64,000 nt of DNA, taken from positions 6,076,001-6,140,000 of the forward strand of contig NZ_CP144375.1 in NCBI RefSeq assembly GCF_043575855.1, in the 5' to 3' direction. Both the position numbers and the translations under genes were made by a program. Every line of letters begins with the position of its first letter. Position 1 is the first letter of the stretch. This DNA is from Kutzneria buriramensis. GTDB taxonomy: Bacteria; Actinomycetota; Actinomycetes; Mycobacteriales; Pseudonocardiaceae. The notes below the pieces were generated by a model. That model searched no databases. It was not told where the DNA came from and saw only the letters and a program-made list of their open reading frames with translations. Below, in pieces: positions 42,249-49,705 of this stretch.

Positions 42249-42716
42249 ATGGACGCCCTGGATCGTCAGATCATCGCCGCCCTGCGTGCGAACGGCCGCG
42301 CCACGTACGCCGACCTCGGGCGGCAGGTGGGCCTGTCCGCGTCGGCCGTGCACGAGCGCGTCGGCAAGCTGGAGTCCTCGGGCGTCATCACCGGCTACCA
42401 CGCGGTGGTCGACCCGCGGCTGGTCGGCCTGGGCGTCACCGCGCTGGTCGGCATCCACCCGTCCGACACGGGCGACGACGATGAGGTGGCGGCCGCGCTG
42501 GCCCGGCTGCCGGAGGTGGAGTCCTGCTACGCCGTGGCCGGGGACGAGGCGTTCGTGGTCAAGGTCCGGGTGGCGACCGTGGACGACCTGGAGCGCACGC
42601 TGGGCCGGCTGCGGCGGATCGACGGCGTGGCCAGGACGAACACCACCGTCGTGCTGTCCACCCGGTTCGAGGGCCGTCCGAACAGCCCGGAGGAGATGGC
42701 CGCCCGGGCCGAGTAA
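42249..42716 (+). CDS. Lrp/AsnC-family transcriptional regulator
   Basis: The 155-residue protein has an N-terminal HTH (MDALDRQIIAALRANGRATY then ADLGRQVGLSASAVHERVGK, residues ~1-40) and a C-terminal RAM/ligand domain (ALVGIHPSDTGDDDEVAAAL, then VESCYAVAGDEAFVVKVRVA and LGRLRRIDGVARTNTTVVLS). It probably senses an amino acid. It is followed 11 nt later by a DUF4229 gene and then a PLP enzyme of the cysteine-synthase fold, so a role in amino-acid (possibly cysteine) metabolism is plausible but not shown. Confidence 0.9.
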   Translation: MDALDRQIIAALRANGRATYADLGRQVGLSASAVHERVGKLESSGVITGYHAVVDPRLVGLGVTALVGIHPSDTGDDDEVAAALARLPEVESCYAVAGDEAFVVKVRVATVDDLERTLGRLRRIDGVARTNTTVVLSTRFEGRPNSPEEMAARAE

Positions 42717-42727
42717 CCTGGGCAGCC

Positions 42728-42985
42728 GTGGAGACCAGCACTTTCGGCCGTGACATCACGGTGTACACGGCGGCCCGGATCGGGTTGCTCGCGGTCATCG
42801 CGTTCCTGCTGACCCTCGCGCACGTGCCGCTGCTGATCGCGGTGGCCGTCGGGCTGGTGCTGGCTTGGCCGCTGTCGATGGTGCTGCTGCGCGGCCTGAA
42901 CACCCGCATCGCGGCCGCGCTCACCGAGCGCCGGGCCGAGCGCCTGAAGATGCGCGCCCAGCTGCGCGGCGAGGACACGCAATGA
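42728..42985 (+). CDS. DUF4229-type small membrane protein
   Basis: The 85-residue protein has two hydrophobic segments (ARIGLLAVIAFLLTLAHVPL and LLIAVAVGLVLAWPLSMVLL) followed by a basic amphipathic tail (RRAERLKMRAQLRGED). This is the DUF4229 pattern, an actinobacterial membrane protein of unknown role often found near menaquinone genes. The GTG start at 42728 is used; the stop overlaps the next start (ATGA). Confidence 0.8.
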   Translation: METSTFGRDITVYTAARIGLLAVIAFLLTLAHVPLLIAVAVGLVLAWPLSMVLLRGLNTRIAAALTERRAERLKMRAQLRGEDTQ

Positions 42986-44061
42986 CCAGCGCCGACGCCA
43001 CCCGATGTTGGGTCCGGGAGGCCGTTCGCATCATCGAGGCGGACGCCAACCGCAGCGCCGACACGCACTTGCTGACCTTCCCGCTGCCCCGGGAGTGGGG
43101 TGTCGATCTCTATCTCAAGGACGAGTCAACGCATCCGACCGGTTCCCTCAAGCACCGGCTCGCGCGGTCGCTGTTCCTCTACGCGATCTGCAACGGCTGG
43201 GTGACCAAGGGCACACCGGTGATCGAGGCGTCGTCCGGTTCGACCGCCGTGTCCGAGGCCTACTTCGCCCGGCTGCTGGGGCTGCCGTTCATCGCGGTGA
43301 TGCCCCGCTCCACCAGCCGGGAGAAGATCGCGCTGATCGAGCGGCAGGGCGGCAGCTGCCACTTCGTGGACGAGCCCGGCGCCATCTACGACGAGTCGCG
43401 GCGGCTGGCCGGCGAGCTGCACGGCCACTTCATGGACCAGTTCACGCACGCCGAGCGGGCCACCGACTGGCGCGGCAACAACAACATCGCCGAGTCGATC
43501 TTCGAGCAGATGGCCTCCGAGCAGCACCCCGAGCCGGCCTGGGTGGTCGTCGGCGCCGGCACCGGCGGCACCAGCGCCACCATCGGCCGCTACGTGCGCT
43601 ACCGGCGGCTGTGCACCCGGCTGGCCGTCGTCGACCCCGAGCACTCGGTGTTCTACGACGCCTGGCAGGACGCCGCGCCCGCGCTGACCGGCTGCAAGGG
43701 CTCCCGCATCGAGGGCATCGGCCGGCCGCGGGTGGAGCCCTCCTTCGTCGGCGACGTCATCGACCACATGATCAAGGTGCCGGACGCCGCGTCCATCGCC
43801 ACCATCCGGTTCGCCCGGGAGCTGCTGGGCCGCAAGGTCGGCGGGTCGACCGGCACCAACCTGTGGGGCGCGTTCCAGATCATCGCCGGCATGCGCCGGC
43901 ACGACCGTCCGGGCAGCGTCGTGTCGCTGCTGTGCGACGGCGGCGAGCGGTACGAGAACACCTACTACGACGACGAGTGGGTCGCCGCGCAGGGCCTCGA
44001 CCTGCGGCCGCACACCCAGACCCTGGAGAAGTTCTTCGCCACCGGGGAATGGACCGCCTGA
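42982..44061 (+). CDS. PLP-dependent cysteine synthase-fold enzyme (Cds1-like)
   Basis: The 359-residue fold-type II PLP enzyme has LKDESTHPTGSLKHRLARSL (Schiff-base lysine, ~residue 55), ASSGSTAVSEAYFARLLGLP, the Gly-rich phosphate loop VVGAGTGGTSATIGRY and SLLCDGGERYENTYY near the end. The motif set is that of the actinobacterial cysteine synthase/cysteine desulfhydrase group represented by M. tuberculosis Cds1 rather than CysK or CysM, so H2S-forming breakdown of cysteine is a likely activity; this is inference. It overlaps the DUF4229 gene by ATGA and is followed by a 12-bp hairpin. Confidence 0.8.
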   Translation: MTSADATRCWVREAVRIIEADANRSADTHLLTFPLPREWGVDLYLKDESTHPTGSLKHRLARSLFLYAICNGWVTKGTPVIEASSGSTAVSEAYFARLLGLPFIAVMPRSTSREKIALIERQGGSCHFVDEPGAIYDESRRLAGELHGHFMDQFTHAERATDWRGNNNIAESIFEQMASEQHPEPAWVVVGAGTGGTSATIGRYVRYRRLCTRLAVVDPEHSVFYDAWQDAAPALTGCKGSRIEGIGRPRVEPSFVGDVIDHMIKVPDAASIATIRFARELLGRKVGGSTGTNLWGAFQIIAGMRRHDRPGSVVSLLCDGGERYENTYYDDEWVAAQGLDLRPHTQTLEKFFATGEWTA

Positions 44062-44068
44062 TCTCCCG

Positions 44069-44098
44069 GCATTAGCGGCCAGTTCCGGCCGCTAATGC
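44069..44098 (+). terminator. 12-bp hairpin after the PLP enzyme gene
   Basis: GCATTAGCGGCC (44069-44080), a 6-nt loop and GGCCGCTAATGC (44087-44098) form a perfect stem starting 8 nt after the stop codon. It is a likely terminator for the AsnC-DUF4229-PLP operon. Confidence 0.75.
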
Positions 44099-44235
44099 TG
44101 TGGCCTCGATTACGCTTTTGCCGTCCGGGCACGGTTAAATGCATCAACGCCCCGCCGCCTTGAAGCGATCGCGCGAGCGCTCATACCGTCGATGGTGTTC
44201 GGAAACAACGAGCGAATCGCGTCCGAGGGGAAGTC

Positions 44236-45234
44236 ATGTTCTTTTCGAATAAGTGGCGAACCGTGACCGTCGGCCTGCTGGCGGCCGGCGCGGTCGTGCT
44301 GGCGAACGAGGGTTCCGCCTTCGCCGCCGGCGCGCCGGGCGAGGAAAAGGGCTGGCACGGCGAGTACTACCAGGACAGCAGTCCCAATCACAACAATCGG
44401 CAGATCACCACCCAGGGTGTGATGGCCGAGGCGCGGACGACCAACGGAAATCTGCTGCACATCTGGCGCAGCGCGGATGGACAGGGCGTGCTGTGGGGCT
44501 CGTGGAACGGCGGCGAGGCCTTCCAGCTGGGCGGCGTTCGTTCCAACTACTCACCCACCGTCGTCCAGTTCGGCGGCGGCGTCGCCCTCTTCTACACCCA
44601 TCCGACGGATCACCACATCTACTGGGCGTGGCTCAATCCCCGTGCGCGGGGCACCAACTGGACCCAGCTCCCGTTCCGCTCCGAGTACGGCCCGTCCGTC
44701 ACCCAGATCCCCAGTCAGAGCGGCACCCAGCTGTACTTGGCCTATCGCGAGGACGATTCCCTGGGCACCGCGATTCTCGGCAATTTCTACGACGGTCAGC
44801 GCTGGGGTGACACCCAGTACATCGACGCCGAGACCCATTCGGCGCCCACGGTGACGTACAACGCGGCCAATCGCCGGATCTGGGTCGCGCACGTCGACCC
44901 GACCGCCGCCGTGCAGCTCAATTTCCAGACCCTCGGTTCGAGCAACTGGAGCAGCACGATCCGGGTCGGCGGCAGCGTCTACGGGCCGGTCGGGTTCGCC
45001 AGCACCGGCACCAACATGCAGATCGCGGCGCGGTCCACCGCCGACAACGCCATCTGGTACACCGAGATCGGGCCGGACGGCCGTGGCCTGAACGGCGGCA
45101 ACTGGACCCGGGACCAGAGCGGCCAGACCACCCCGTGGGGCGTCAACCTGAGCGTGGTCAACGGCATCATCTACGCGATCACCACCGCGACCACGCTGCT
45201 CTCCCTCTACAAGCAGACCTACAACGGCAAGTAG
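44236..45234 (+). CDS. Secreted beta-propeller-like protein
   Basis: The 332-residue protein has a Sec signal peptide (WRTVTVGLLAAGAVVLANEG, cleavage near AFA-AG, residue ~31). The mature part has repeated strands with W-x-x-x-D/N and S/Y-x-P-x-V spacing: YSPTVVQFGGGVALFYTHPT, YGPSVTQI, HSAPTVTYNAANRRIWVAHV and YGPVGFASTGTNMQIAARST. This is the style of sialidase-like or fucose-lectin-like propellers. No catalytic Asp-box set is convincing, so binding rather than hydrolysis is more likely. It stands alone between two hairpins. Substrate and family are not identified. Confidence 0.65.
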   Translation: MFFSNKWRTVTVGLLAAGAVVLANEGSAFAAGAPGEEKGWHGEYYQDSSPNHNNRQITTQGVMAEARTTNGNLLHIWRSADGQGVLWGSWNGGEAFQLGGVRSNYSPTVVQFGGGVALFYTHPTDHHIYWAWLNPRARGTNWTQLPFRSEYGPSVTQIPSQSGTQLYLAYREDDSLGTAILGNFYDGQRWGDTQYIDAETHSAPTVTYNAANRRIWVAHVDPTAAVQLNFQTLGSSNWSSTIRVGGSVYGPVGFASTGTNMQIAARSTADNAIWYTEIGPDGRGLNGGNWTRDQSGQTTPWGVNLSVVNGIIYAITTATTLLSLYKQTYNGK

Positions 45235-45244
45235 CTGGTGACAT

Positions 45245-45281
45245 GGAAGGTCCCCGCCGTCGGTGACGGCGGGGACCTTCC
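45245..45281. terminator. 17-bp perfect hairpin between convergent genes
   Basis: GGAAGGTCCCCGCCGTC (45245-45261), a GGT loop and its exact complement (45265-45281) form a 17-bp stem. It lies in the 62-bp gap between the propeller-like gene and the opposite-strand SRPBCC gene, so it can act on both. Confidence 0.85.
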
Positions 45282-45296
45282 CCCGTCTCGGCGCTA

Positions 45297-45746
45297 CTAC
45301 GCGCCCTCGTCGGGGCCGGGGTCGCCGCCCTCGGCGCGGACGAGCAGGCGCTCCATGTAGTGGTTCCAGCCGATGCCGTGCGACTCGAAGAGCTCCAGCG
45401 GCAGGCCTCGGTGGGTCAGCGTGAGCACGGTGGCGGCGCCGTCGGGGCGCAGGGTGATGTCCACTGTGGACGATCCGGGCGGCGCGGGGTTGCCGGGGTT
45501 CTCCCAGCCCCAGGTGAAGACGATCCGGTGGTACGGCTCGACGGTGACGAACTGCCCGGAGGCGACGTTGCCCTCCCGCACGTTCATCCGGAACACGCCG
45601 CCGGGGCGCGGGTCGATCTCGGCCTCCTCGCCCTGCCAGGACAGCCAGCGGTCCCGGTCGGTGAAGAACGAGAACACGGTCGTGGGCAGCGCGTTGATCC
45701 GCTTCTCCACGACCAGTTCCGGCGCCCGCGTCGACGGCTCGGTCAT
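45297..45746 (-). CDS. SRPBCC/AHSA1-family protein
   Basis: The 149-residue single-domain START-like protein has KRINALPTTVFSFFTDRDRW at the N-terminus, GGVFRMNVREGNVASGQFVT in the middle and LTHRGLPLELFESHGIGWNH with MERLLVRA at the end, the AHSA1 pattern. The family binds small hydrophobic ligands or acts as co-chaperone-like proteins. ATG 45746 overlaps the ArsR stop by 4 nt, so it is the second gene of an arsR-SRPBCC operon. A related SRPBCC domain lies in the divergent gene, suggesting a common ligand or stress. Confidence 0.85.
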   Translation of the reverse strand: MTEPSTRAPELVVEKRINALPTTVFSFFTDRDRWLSWQGEEAEIDPRPGGVFRMNVREGNVASGQFVTVEPYHRIVFTWGWENPGNPAPPGSSTVDITLRPDGAATVLTLTHRGLPLELFESHGIGWNHYMERLLVRAEGGDPGPDEGA

Positions 45747-46069
45747 GCCGACCGTCCCTCCTGTTCGGCGTTGTCCCGCTCGACCTGCTCGGCCAGCGCG
45801 GCGAGGGTGTCCAGCTCGGTGGACCACATCGACTCCAGCCACGCGGCCAGCGGCCCGAGCGCGGCGCGGTCGGCGCGGTAGAGCCGGCGGTTGCCGTCCT
45901 TGCGCACGCTGACGAGACCGGCCTTGCGCAGCACGGCGAGGTGCTGGGACACGGCGCCGAAGGTCACGTCGAAGTGCGCGGCGACGTCGCCGGCGGAGCG
46001 CTCGGCGTCCCACACCAGGCGGAGGATCTCCCGCCGGCGTGGTTCGGCGACAGCGTGCAGCGCGTCCAC
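45743..46069 (-). CDS. ArsR/SmtB-family transcriptional regulator
   Basis: The 108-residue winged-helix protein has AVAEPRRREILRLVWDAERS, the recognition region AAHFDVTFGAVSQHLAVLRK and the wing GLVSVRKDGNRRLYRAD. It lacks the usual ArsR metal cysteines (no CVC), so it is of the non-metal type often paired with SRPBCC genes. Two identical-type inverted repeats, TTTAGC-N4-GCTAAA, lie in the divergent region upstream and are its probable operators. It would control itself, the SRPBCC gene and the divergent fusion gene. Confidence 0.92.
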   Translation of the reverse strand: MDALHAVAEPRRREILRLVWDAERSAGDVAAHFDVTFGAVSQHLAVLRKAGLVSVRKDGNRRLYRADRAALGPLAAWLESMWSTELDTLAALAEQVERDNAEQEGRSA

Positions 46070-46077
46070 GCCGGCAG

Positions 46078-46093
46078 TTTAGCTCTGGCTAAA
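46078..46093. promoter_or_regulatory. ArsR operator 1 (TTTAGC-N4-GCTAAA)
   Basis: TTTAGCTCTGGCTAAA is a perfect 6+6 inverted repeat starting 9 bp upstream of the ArsR start codon. The same arms recur at 46124, which makes a specific operator pair very likely. Confidence 0.8.
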
Positions 46094-46123
46094 GCTTGCG
46101 GTCGAGCGGGCCGCAGGGCTAGC

Positions 46124-46139
46124 TTTAGCCGTCGCTAAA
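46124..46139. promoter_or_regulatory. ArsR operator 2 (TTTAGC-N4-GCTAAA)
   Basis: TTTAGCCGTCGCTAAA repeats the arms of operator 1, 46 bp away centre to centre, and ends 17 bp before the divergent gene's ATG. Together the two sites cover both promoters of the divergent pair. Confidence 0.8.
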
Positions 46140-46156
46140 ATAGATGGGAGCCCGAG

Positions 46157-47128
46157 ATGACCGTGGACGTGAGCGTGCTGGTGCCGACCGGCGCCGAGGA
46201 GACCTACACCTGGCTGACCGAGCCGGCGCGGCTGCGCCGGTGGCAGATCGTCACCGGCCGCATGGACCTGCGGGTCGGCGGCGAGTTCCGCTGGCTGGTC
46301 GTGCCCGGCCACACCGCCCTCGGCGCGTACACGGCGATCGAGCCGGGCCGCCGGCTGGCCTGCACCTGGGGCTGGGAGGGCGACGAGGAGGTGCCGCCGG
46401 GATCGTCCACCGTGGAGATCACGATCGAGCCGGCGGCCGGCGGCAGCGAGGTCCGGCTGGTGCACGAGGGCCTCTCCGACACCCAGGCCAAGGGCCACCA
46501 CGAGGGGTGGACGCACTACCTCGACCGCCTCAAGGCCGTGACGACCAGCGGCGACGCCGGTCCCGACGAGTTCGCGGCGATGCAGGACCTCACCCTGCTC
46601 AACGCCGCCGAGGCATCGCTGGCGCTCTGCCTGCCCGTGCTGCGGGAGATGGGCGCCAACCGTGGGACCTCCTCGACCCCGTGCGAGAAGTTCACTGTGG
46701 ACGATCTCGTCGACCACCTGCTCGGTTCGCTCACCGGTCTCGCCGCGATGACCGGCCGCCCCTTCGAAGCGGCCACCGACGGCACGCCGGAGGAGCGGGT
46801 CGCCGACGCTGGCCAGCGCGTGACCGAGGCGTGGCGGATCCGCGGCGTCGACGGCGCCGTTCCGGCCGGCCCGCAGGAGTTGCCGGCGGACCTCGCGGCG
46901 TCGATCCTGTCAGTGGAATTCCTGGTCCACGCCTGGGACTTCGCCCAGGCCGCCGGCCTGCCGTTCACCGCGCCCGACGAGCTCACCGGCTACGTGCTGG
47001 AGCAGGTGCGCCGCCTCGACGCCGCGGTGGACCTGCGGGCCGGCGGCCAGTTCCAGGCCGAGACGCCGGTCGGCGCCGACGCGGGCGCGCTCGACAAGCT
47101 GATCGCTTTCACGGGGAGGGCTGCTTGA
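46157..47128 (+). CDS. Fusion of SRPBCC domain with TIGR03086/mycothiol-isomerase-like domain
   Basis: The 323-residue protein joins an AHSA1-type SRPBCC domain (residues ~1-135: VPTGAEETYTWLTEPARLRR, GGEFRWLVVPGHTALGAYTA, VRLVHEGLSD) to a DinB-like/TIGR03086 helical domain (~140-323: CEKFTVDDLVDHLLGSLTGL, then ASILSVEFLVHAWDFAQAAG). The second part resembles mycothiol-dependent maleylpyruvate-isomerase relatives; the paired HAWD motif is typical. The fusion suggests binding of a hydrophobic ligand plus thiol chemistry, which is inference. It is divergent from the arsR-SRPBCC operon with two operators between. The next start overlaps its stop (TGATG). Confidence 0.83.
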   Translation: MTVDVSVLVPTGAEETYTWLTEPARLRRWQIVTGRMDLRVGGEFRWLVVPGHTALGAYTAIEPGRRLACTWGWEGDEEVPPGSSTVEITIEPAAGGSEVRLVHEGLSDTQAKGHHEGWTHYLDRLKAVTTSGDAGPDEFAAMQDLTLLNAAEASLALCLPVLREMGANRGTSSTPCEKFTVDDLVDHLLGSLTGLAAMTGRPFEAATDGTPEERVADAGQRVTEAWRIRGVDGAVPAGPQELPADLAASILSVEFLVHAWDFAQAAGLPFTAPDELTGYVLEQVRRLDAAVDLRAGGQFQAETPVGADAGALDKLIAFTGRAA

Positions 47129-47799
47129 TGCGCCACACCGATCTGACCGGCGAGTCCGCCGAGTACGTCGCGGCCCGCGAGGACCTGCGGCTGGCGGAGA
47201 TCGAGCTGATGCGGCAGCGCGAACGCGTCGCGCGGCAGCGGCGCGACCTGCCGCCGGGCCCGGTCGTGCCGAACTACGTGCTCCGCGACGGCAACGGCCC
47301 GGTCACCCTGGACGAGCTCGTCACCGACCGGCCGTTGATCGTCTACCACCTGATGTACGGCAAGCGGCAGACCACGCCCTGCCCGATGTGCACCATGTGG
47401 ATCGACGGCTTCAACGGCGTGGCCCAGCACATCGCCCGCAATGTCGACCTCGCGATCGTCGCCGCGGCCGAGCCCGACGACCTCGACCGCTACGGCCGGG
47501 AGCGTGGCTGGGACCAGCTGCGCCTGCTGTCGGCCGGCGACAGCACGTTCAAGCGCGACCTGCGTAGCGAGGACGAGGACGGCAACCAGGACTCGACGGT
47601 GTCGGTCTTCGTCCGTGACGACGACGGCGTGGTCCGGCACCACTACACGGCCCACCCGCGCATGGCCGAGGACATCCAGGAGCGCGGCATCGACCTGCTG
47701 GCCCCGGTCTGGCACCTGCTGGACCTGACGCCCGCCGGCAGGGGCGACTGGTACGCCGGCCTCGACTACGGTCGACTCGTCAGCGGGAGTCGGACCTGA
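47128..47799 (+). CDS. DUF899 thioredoxin-like protein
   Basis: The 223-residue protein is of the DUF899/AhpC-like group: EYVAAREDLRLAEIELMRQR, RRDLPPGPVV, LIVYHLMYG, the Cys motif CPMCTMWIDGFNG (~residues 83-95) and SVFVRDDDGVVRHHYTAH. The fold is thioredoxin-like, but the cysteine placement differs from classical CXXC enzymes; function unknown. ATG 47128 overlaps the fusion gene's stop, so it belongs to the ArsR-controlled module and supports a detoxification or redox-stress theme. Confidence 0.85.
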   Translation: MRHTDLTGESAEYVAAREDLRLAEIELMRQRERVARQRRDLPPGPVVPNYVLRDGNGPVTLDELVTDRPLIVYHLMYGKRQTTPCPMCTMWIDGFNGVAQHIARNVDLAIVAAAEPDDLDRYGRERGWDQLRLLSAGDSTFKRDLRSEDEDGNQDSTVSVFVRDDDGVVRHHYTAHPRMAEDIQERGIDLLAPVWHLLDLTPAGRGDWYAGLDYGRLVSGSRT

Positions 47800-47815
47800 G
47801 CAAGGGGCATGTGCG

Positions 47816-48772
47816 GTGGGCAATCCGGTGCGGTGGGGGATCATGGGCACGGGCGGGATCGCGCAGCAGTTCGCGACCGACCTGGAACTGACCGACTCCG
47901 GCAAGGTCGTCGCGGTCGGCTCACGCAGCCGGGCGAGCGCGGACAACTTCGCCGACGGGTTCACGATCGAGCGCCGGCACGCCAGCTATGCGGACCTGGC
48001 CGCCGACCCCGAGGTCGACGCCGTCTACGTGGCCACGCCGCACCCCATGCACCACCCCAACGCGCTGCTCGCCCTCAATGCCGGCAAGGCCGTGCTGGTG
48101 GAGAAGCCGTTCACCATGAACGCCGAGGAGGCGCGCGAGCTGGTGAAGGTGGCGCGGGCCAACAACGTCTTCCTGATGGAGGCGATGTGGACCCGGTTCC
48201 TACCGCACATGCGCAAGGTCCGCGAGCTGGTCGGCGGTCTCGGCGACATCGTCACCGTGACCGCCGACTTCGGCTACGGCTTCCCCGAGGAGGCCGATCA
48301 CCGGCTGTTCGCGCCGGAGCTGGGCGGCGGCGCACTGCTCGACCTGGGCATCTACGTGGTGTCGTTCGCCTCCATGGTGCTGGGCACGCCGTCGAAGATC
48401 GTCTCGATGATCGATCCGGCGTTCACCGGCGTCGACGCCCAGACGTCGATGATCTTCGGTTATGACAGCGGCGCACAGGCCCTGCTGAACTGCACCCTGC
48501 GGGGCACCAGTCCGACGCGGGCGACCGTCGTCGGCACCGAGGGCCGGATCGAGATCGACAGCGAGTTCTTCGCGCCGACCACGGTCCGGCTGGTCCCGCG
48601 CGACGGCTCGCCGACGGTGTTCGCCAGCGAGCACGAGGGCCGTGGCCTGCGGCACCAGGCCGACGAGGTGGCGCGGCGGCTGGCCGCCGGCGAGACCGAG
48701 AGCCCGCTGATGTCGCTGGACGAGAGCGTGTCGATCATGGAGACGATGGACGCGGTGCTGGCCCGGGCCTGA
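47816..48772 (+). CDS. Gfo/Idh/MocA-family oxidoreductase
   Basis: The 318-residue NAD(P)-dependent dehydrogenase has the Rossmann motif WGIMGTGGIAQQFATDL (~residues 7-23), the catalytic-region Lys in VLVEKPFTMNAEEA (EKP) and the C-terminal substrate domain with GGGALLDLGIYVVSFASMVL. The family oxidises sugars, inositols or similar polyols; the exact substrate is unknown. It starts at GTG 47816, 16 nt after the DUF899 gene. The stop is directly adjacent to menA, which reads the opposite way. Confidence 0.88.
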   Translation: MGNPVRWGIMGTGGIAQQFATDLELTDSGKVVAVGSRSRASADNFADGFTIERRHASYADLAADPEVDAVYVATPHPMHHPNALLALNAGKAVLVEKPFTMNAEEARELVKVARANNVFLMEAMWTRFLPHMRKVRELVGGLGDIVTVTADFGYGFPEEADHRLFAPELGGGALLDLGIYVVSFASMVLGTPSKIVSMIDPAFTGVDAQTSMIFGYDSGAQALLNCTLRGTSPTRATVVGTEGRIEIDSEFFAPTTVRLVPRDGSPTVFASEHEGRGLRHQADEVARRLAAGETESPLMSLDESVSIMETMDAVLARA

Positions 48773-49651
48773 TCAGCGGCCGCCGAGCACCAGCGCGGCG
48801 GCGGTGGTAATCGCCCACACCAACATGGCCAGGCCGGTGTCCCGGAGCACCGGGATCAGCGCCTTGCCCTTGACGCCCTTGATCATCTTCCGGGCGCTGC
48901 CGACCAGCAGCGGCAGCGCCAGGAAGCCGAGCAGCAGGTAGCCGTCGCGCAGGCTCCCGACGATGCTCACCAGGAACGGCACGACGACCAGGCCCAGGTA
49001 CAGGTTGCGGGTGTCCTGGTCGCCGATCAGCACGGCCAGCGTGCGCTTGCCGGCCTCGGTGTCGGTGGGGATGTCGCGCAGGTTGTTGGCCACCAGCACG
49101 GCGCTGGAGAAGCAGCCGATCGCCACCGCGCCGCCGATGCCGTAGCCGCTGAAGTCGCCGGCCTGCACGTACAGCGTGCCGAGCACGGCGATCAGTCCGA
49201 AGCAGATGAACACCGCCAGCTCGCCGAGGCCGGCGTAGCCGTAGGGGCGCTTGCCGCCGGTGTAGAACCAGGCCGCCGCAATGCAGACCGCGCCGACCCC
49301 GATCAGCCAGTACGAGCCGCTGAGCACCGTCACGGCTACGCCCGCCACGGCGGCGACGCCGAAGCACACGAACGCCGCCAGCCGAACGGTCGTCGGCTTG
49401 GCCACCTTGGAGCCGACCAGCCGCAACGGGCCGACCCGCACGTCGTCGGTGCCGCGCACGCCGTCGGAGTAGTCGTTGGCGAAGTTCACGCCGATGATCA
49501 GGGCGAGCGCCACCACCAAGGTGAGCACCCCCCGCGTGAGGTCGAACGCGCCGAGCGCGTACGCGGCGCCGTTGCCCACCAGCACCGGGGCGATGGCGTT
49601 GGGCAGGGTGCGCGGTCGGGCACCCTCGATCCACTGAGCGACCGTGGCCAT
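48773..49651 (-). CDS. menA: 1,4-dihydroxy-2-naphthoate polyprenyltransferase
   Basis: This ~292-residue UbiA-family membrane enzyme prenylates DHNA to give demethylmenaquinone. It shows nine hydrophobic segments, the first prenyl-diphosphate motif NFANDYSDGVRGTD (~68-81), a second Asp-rich motif NNLRDIPTDTEAGKRTLAV and RPRTLPNAIAPVLVG at the start. ATG 49651 (MATVAQWIEGARP) is preferred; an in-frame GTG at 49675 would add 8 residues. Its upstream region is now occupied by the TnpB element, about 45-160 bp away, so the insertion may have altered its promoter. Confidence 0.93.
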   Translation of the reverse strand: MATVAQWIEGARPRTLPNAIAPVLVGNGAAYALGAFDLTRGVLTLVVALALIIGVNFANDYSDGVRGTDDVRVGPLRLVGSKVAKPTTVRLAAFVCFGVAAVAGVAVTVLSGSYWLIGVGAVCIAAAWFYTGGKRPYGYAGLGELAVFICFGLIAVLGTLYVQAGDFSGYGIGGAVAIGCFSSAVLVANNLRDIPTDTEAGKRTLAVLIGDQDTRNLYLGLVVVPFLVSIVGSLRDGYLLLGFLALPLLVGSARKMIKGVKGKALIPVLRDTGLAMLVWAITTAAALVLGGR

Positions 49652-49705
49652 GCCGTCATCTTCCGACACGGCCACGGCCGCCCGTCAACCAGGGGTTACG
49701 TCCAC

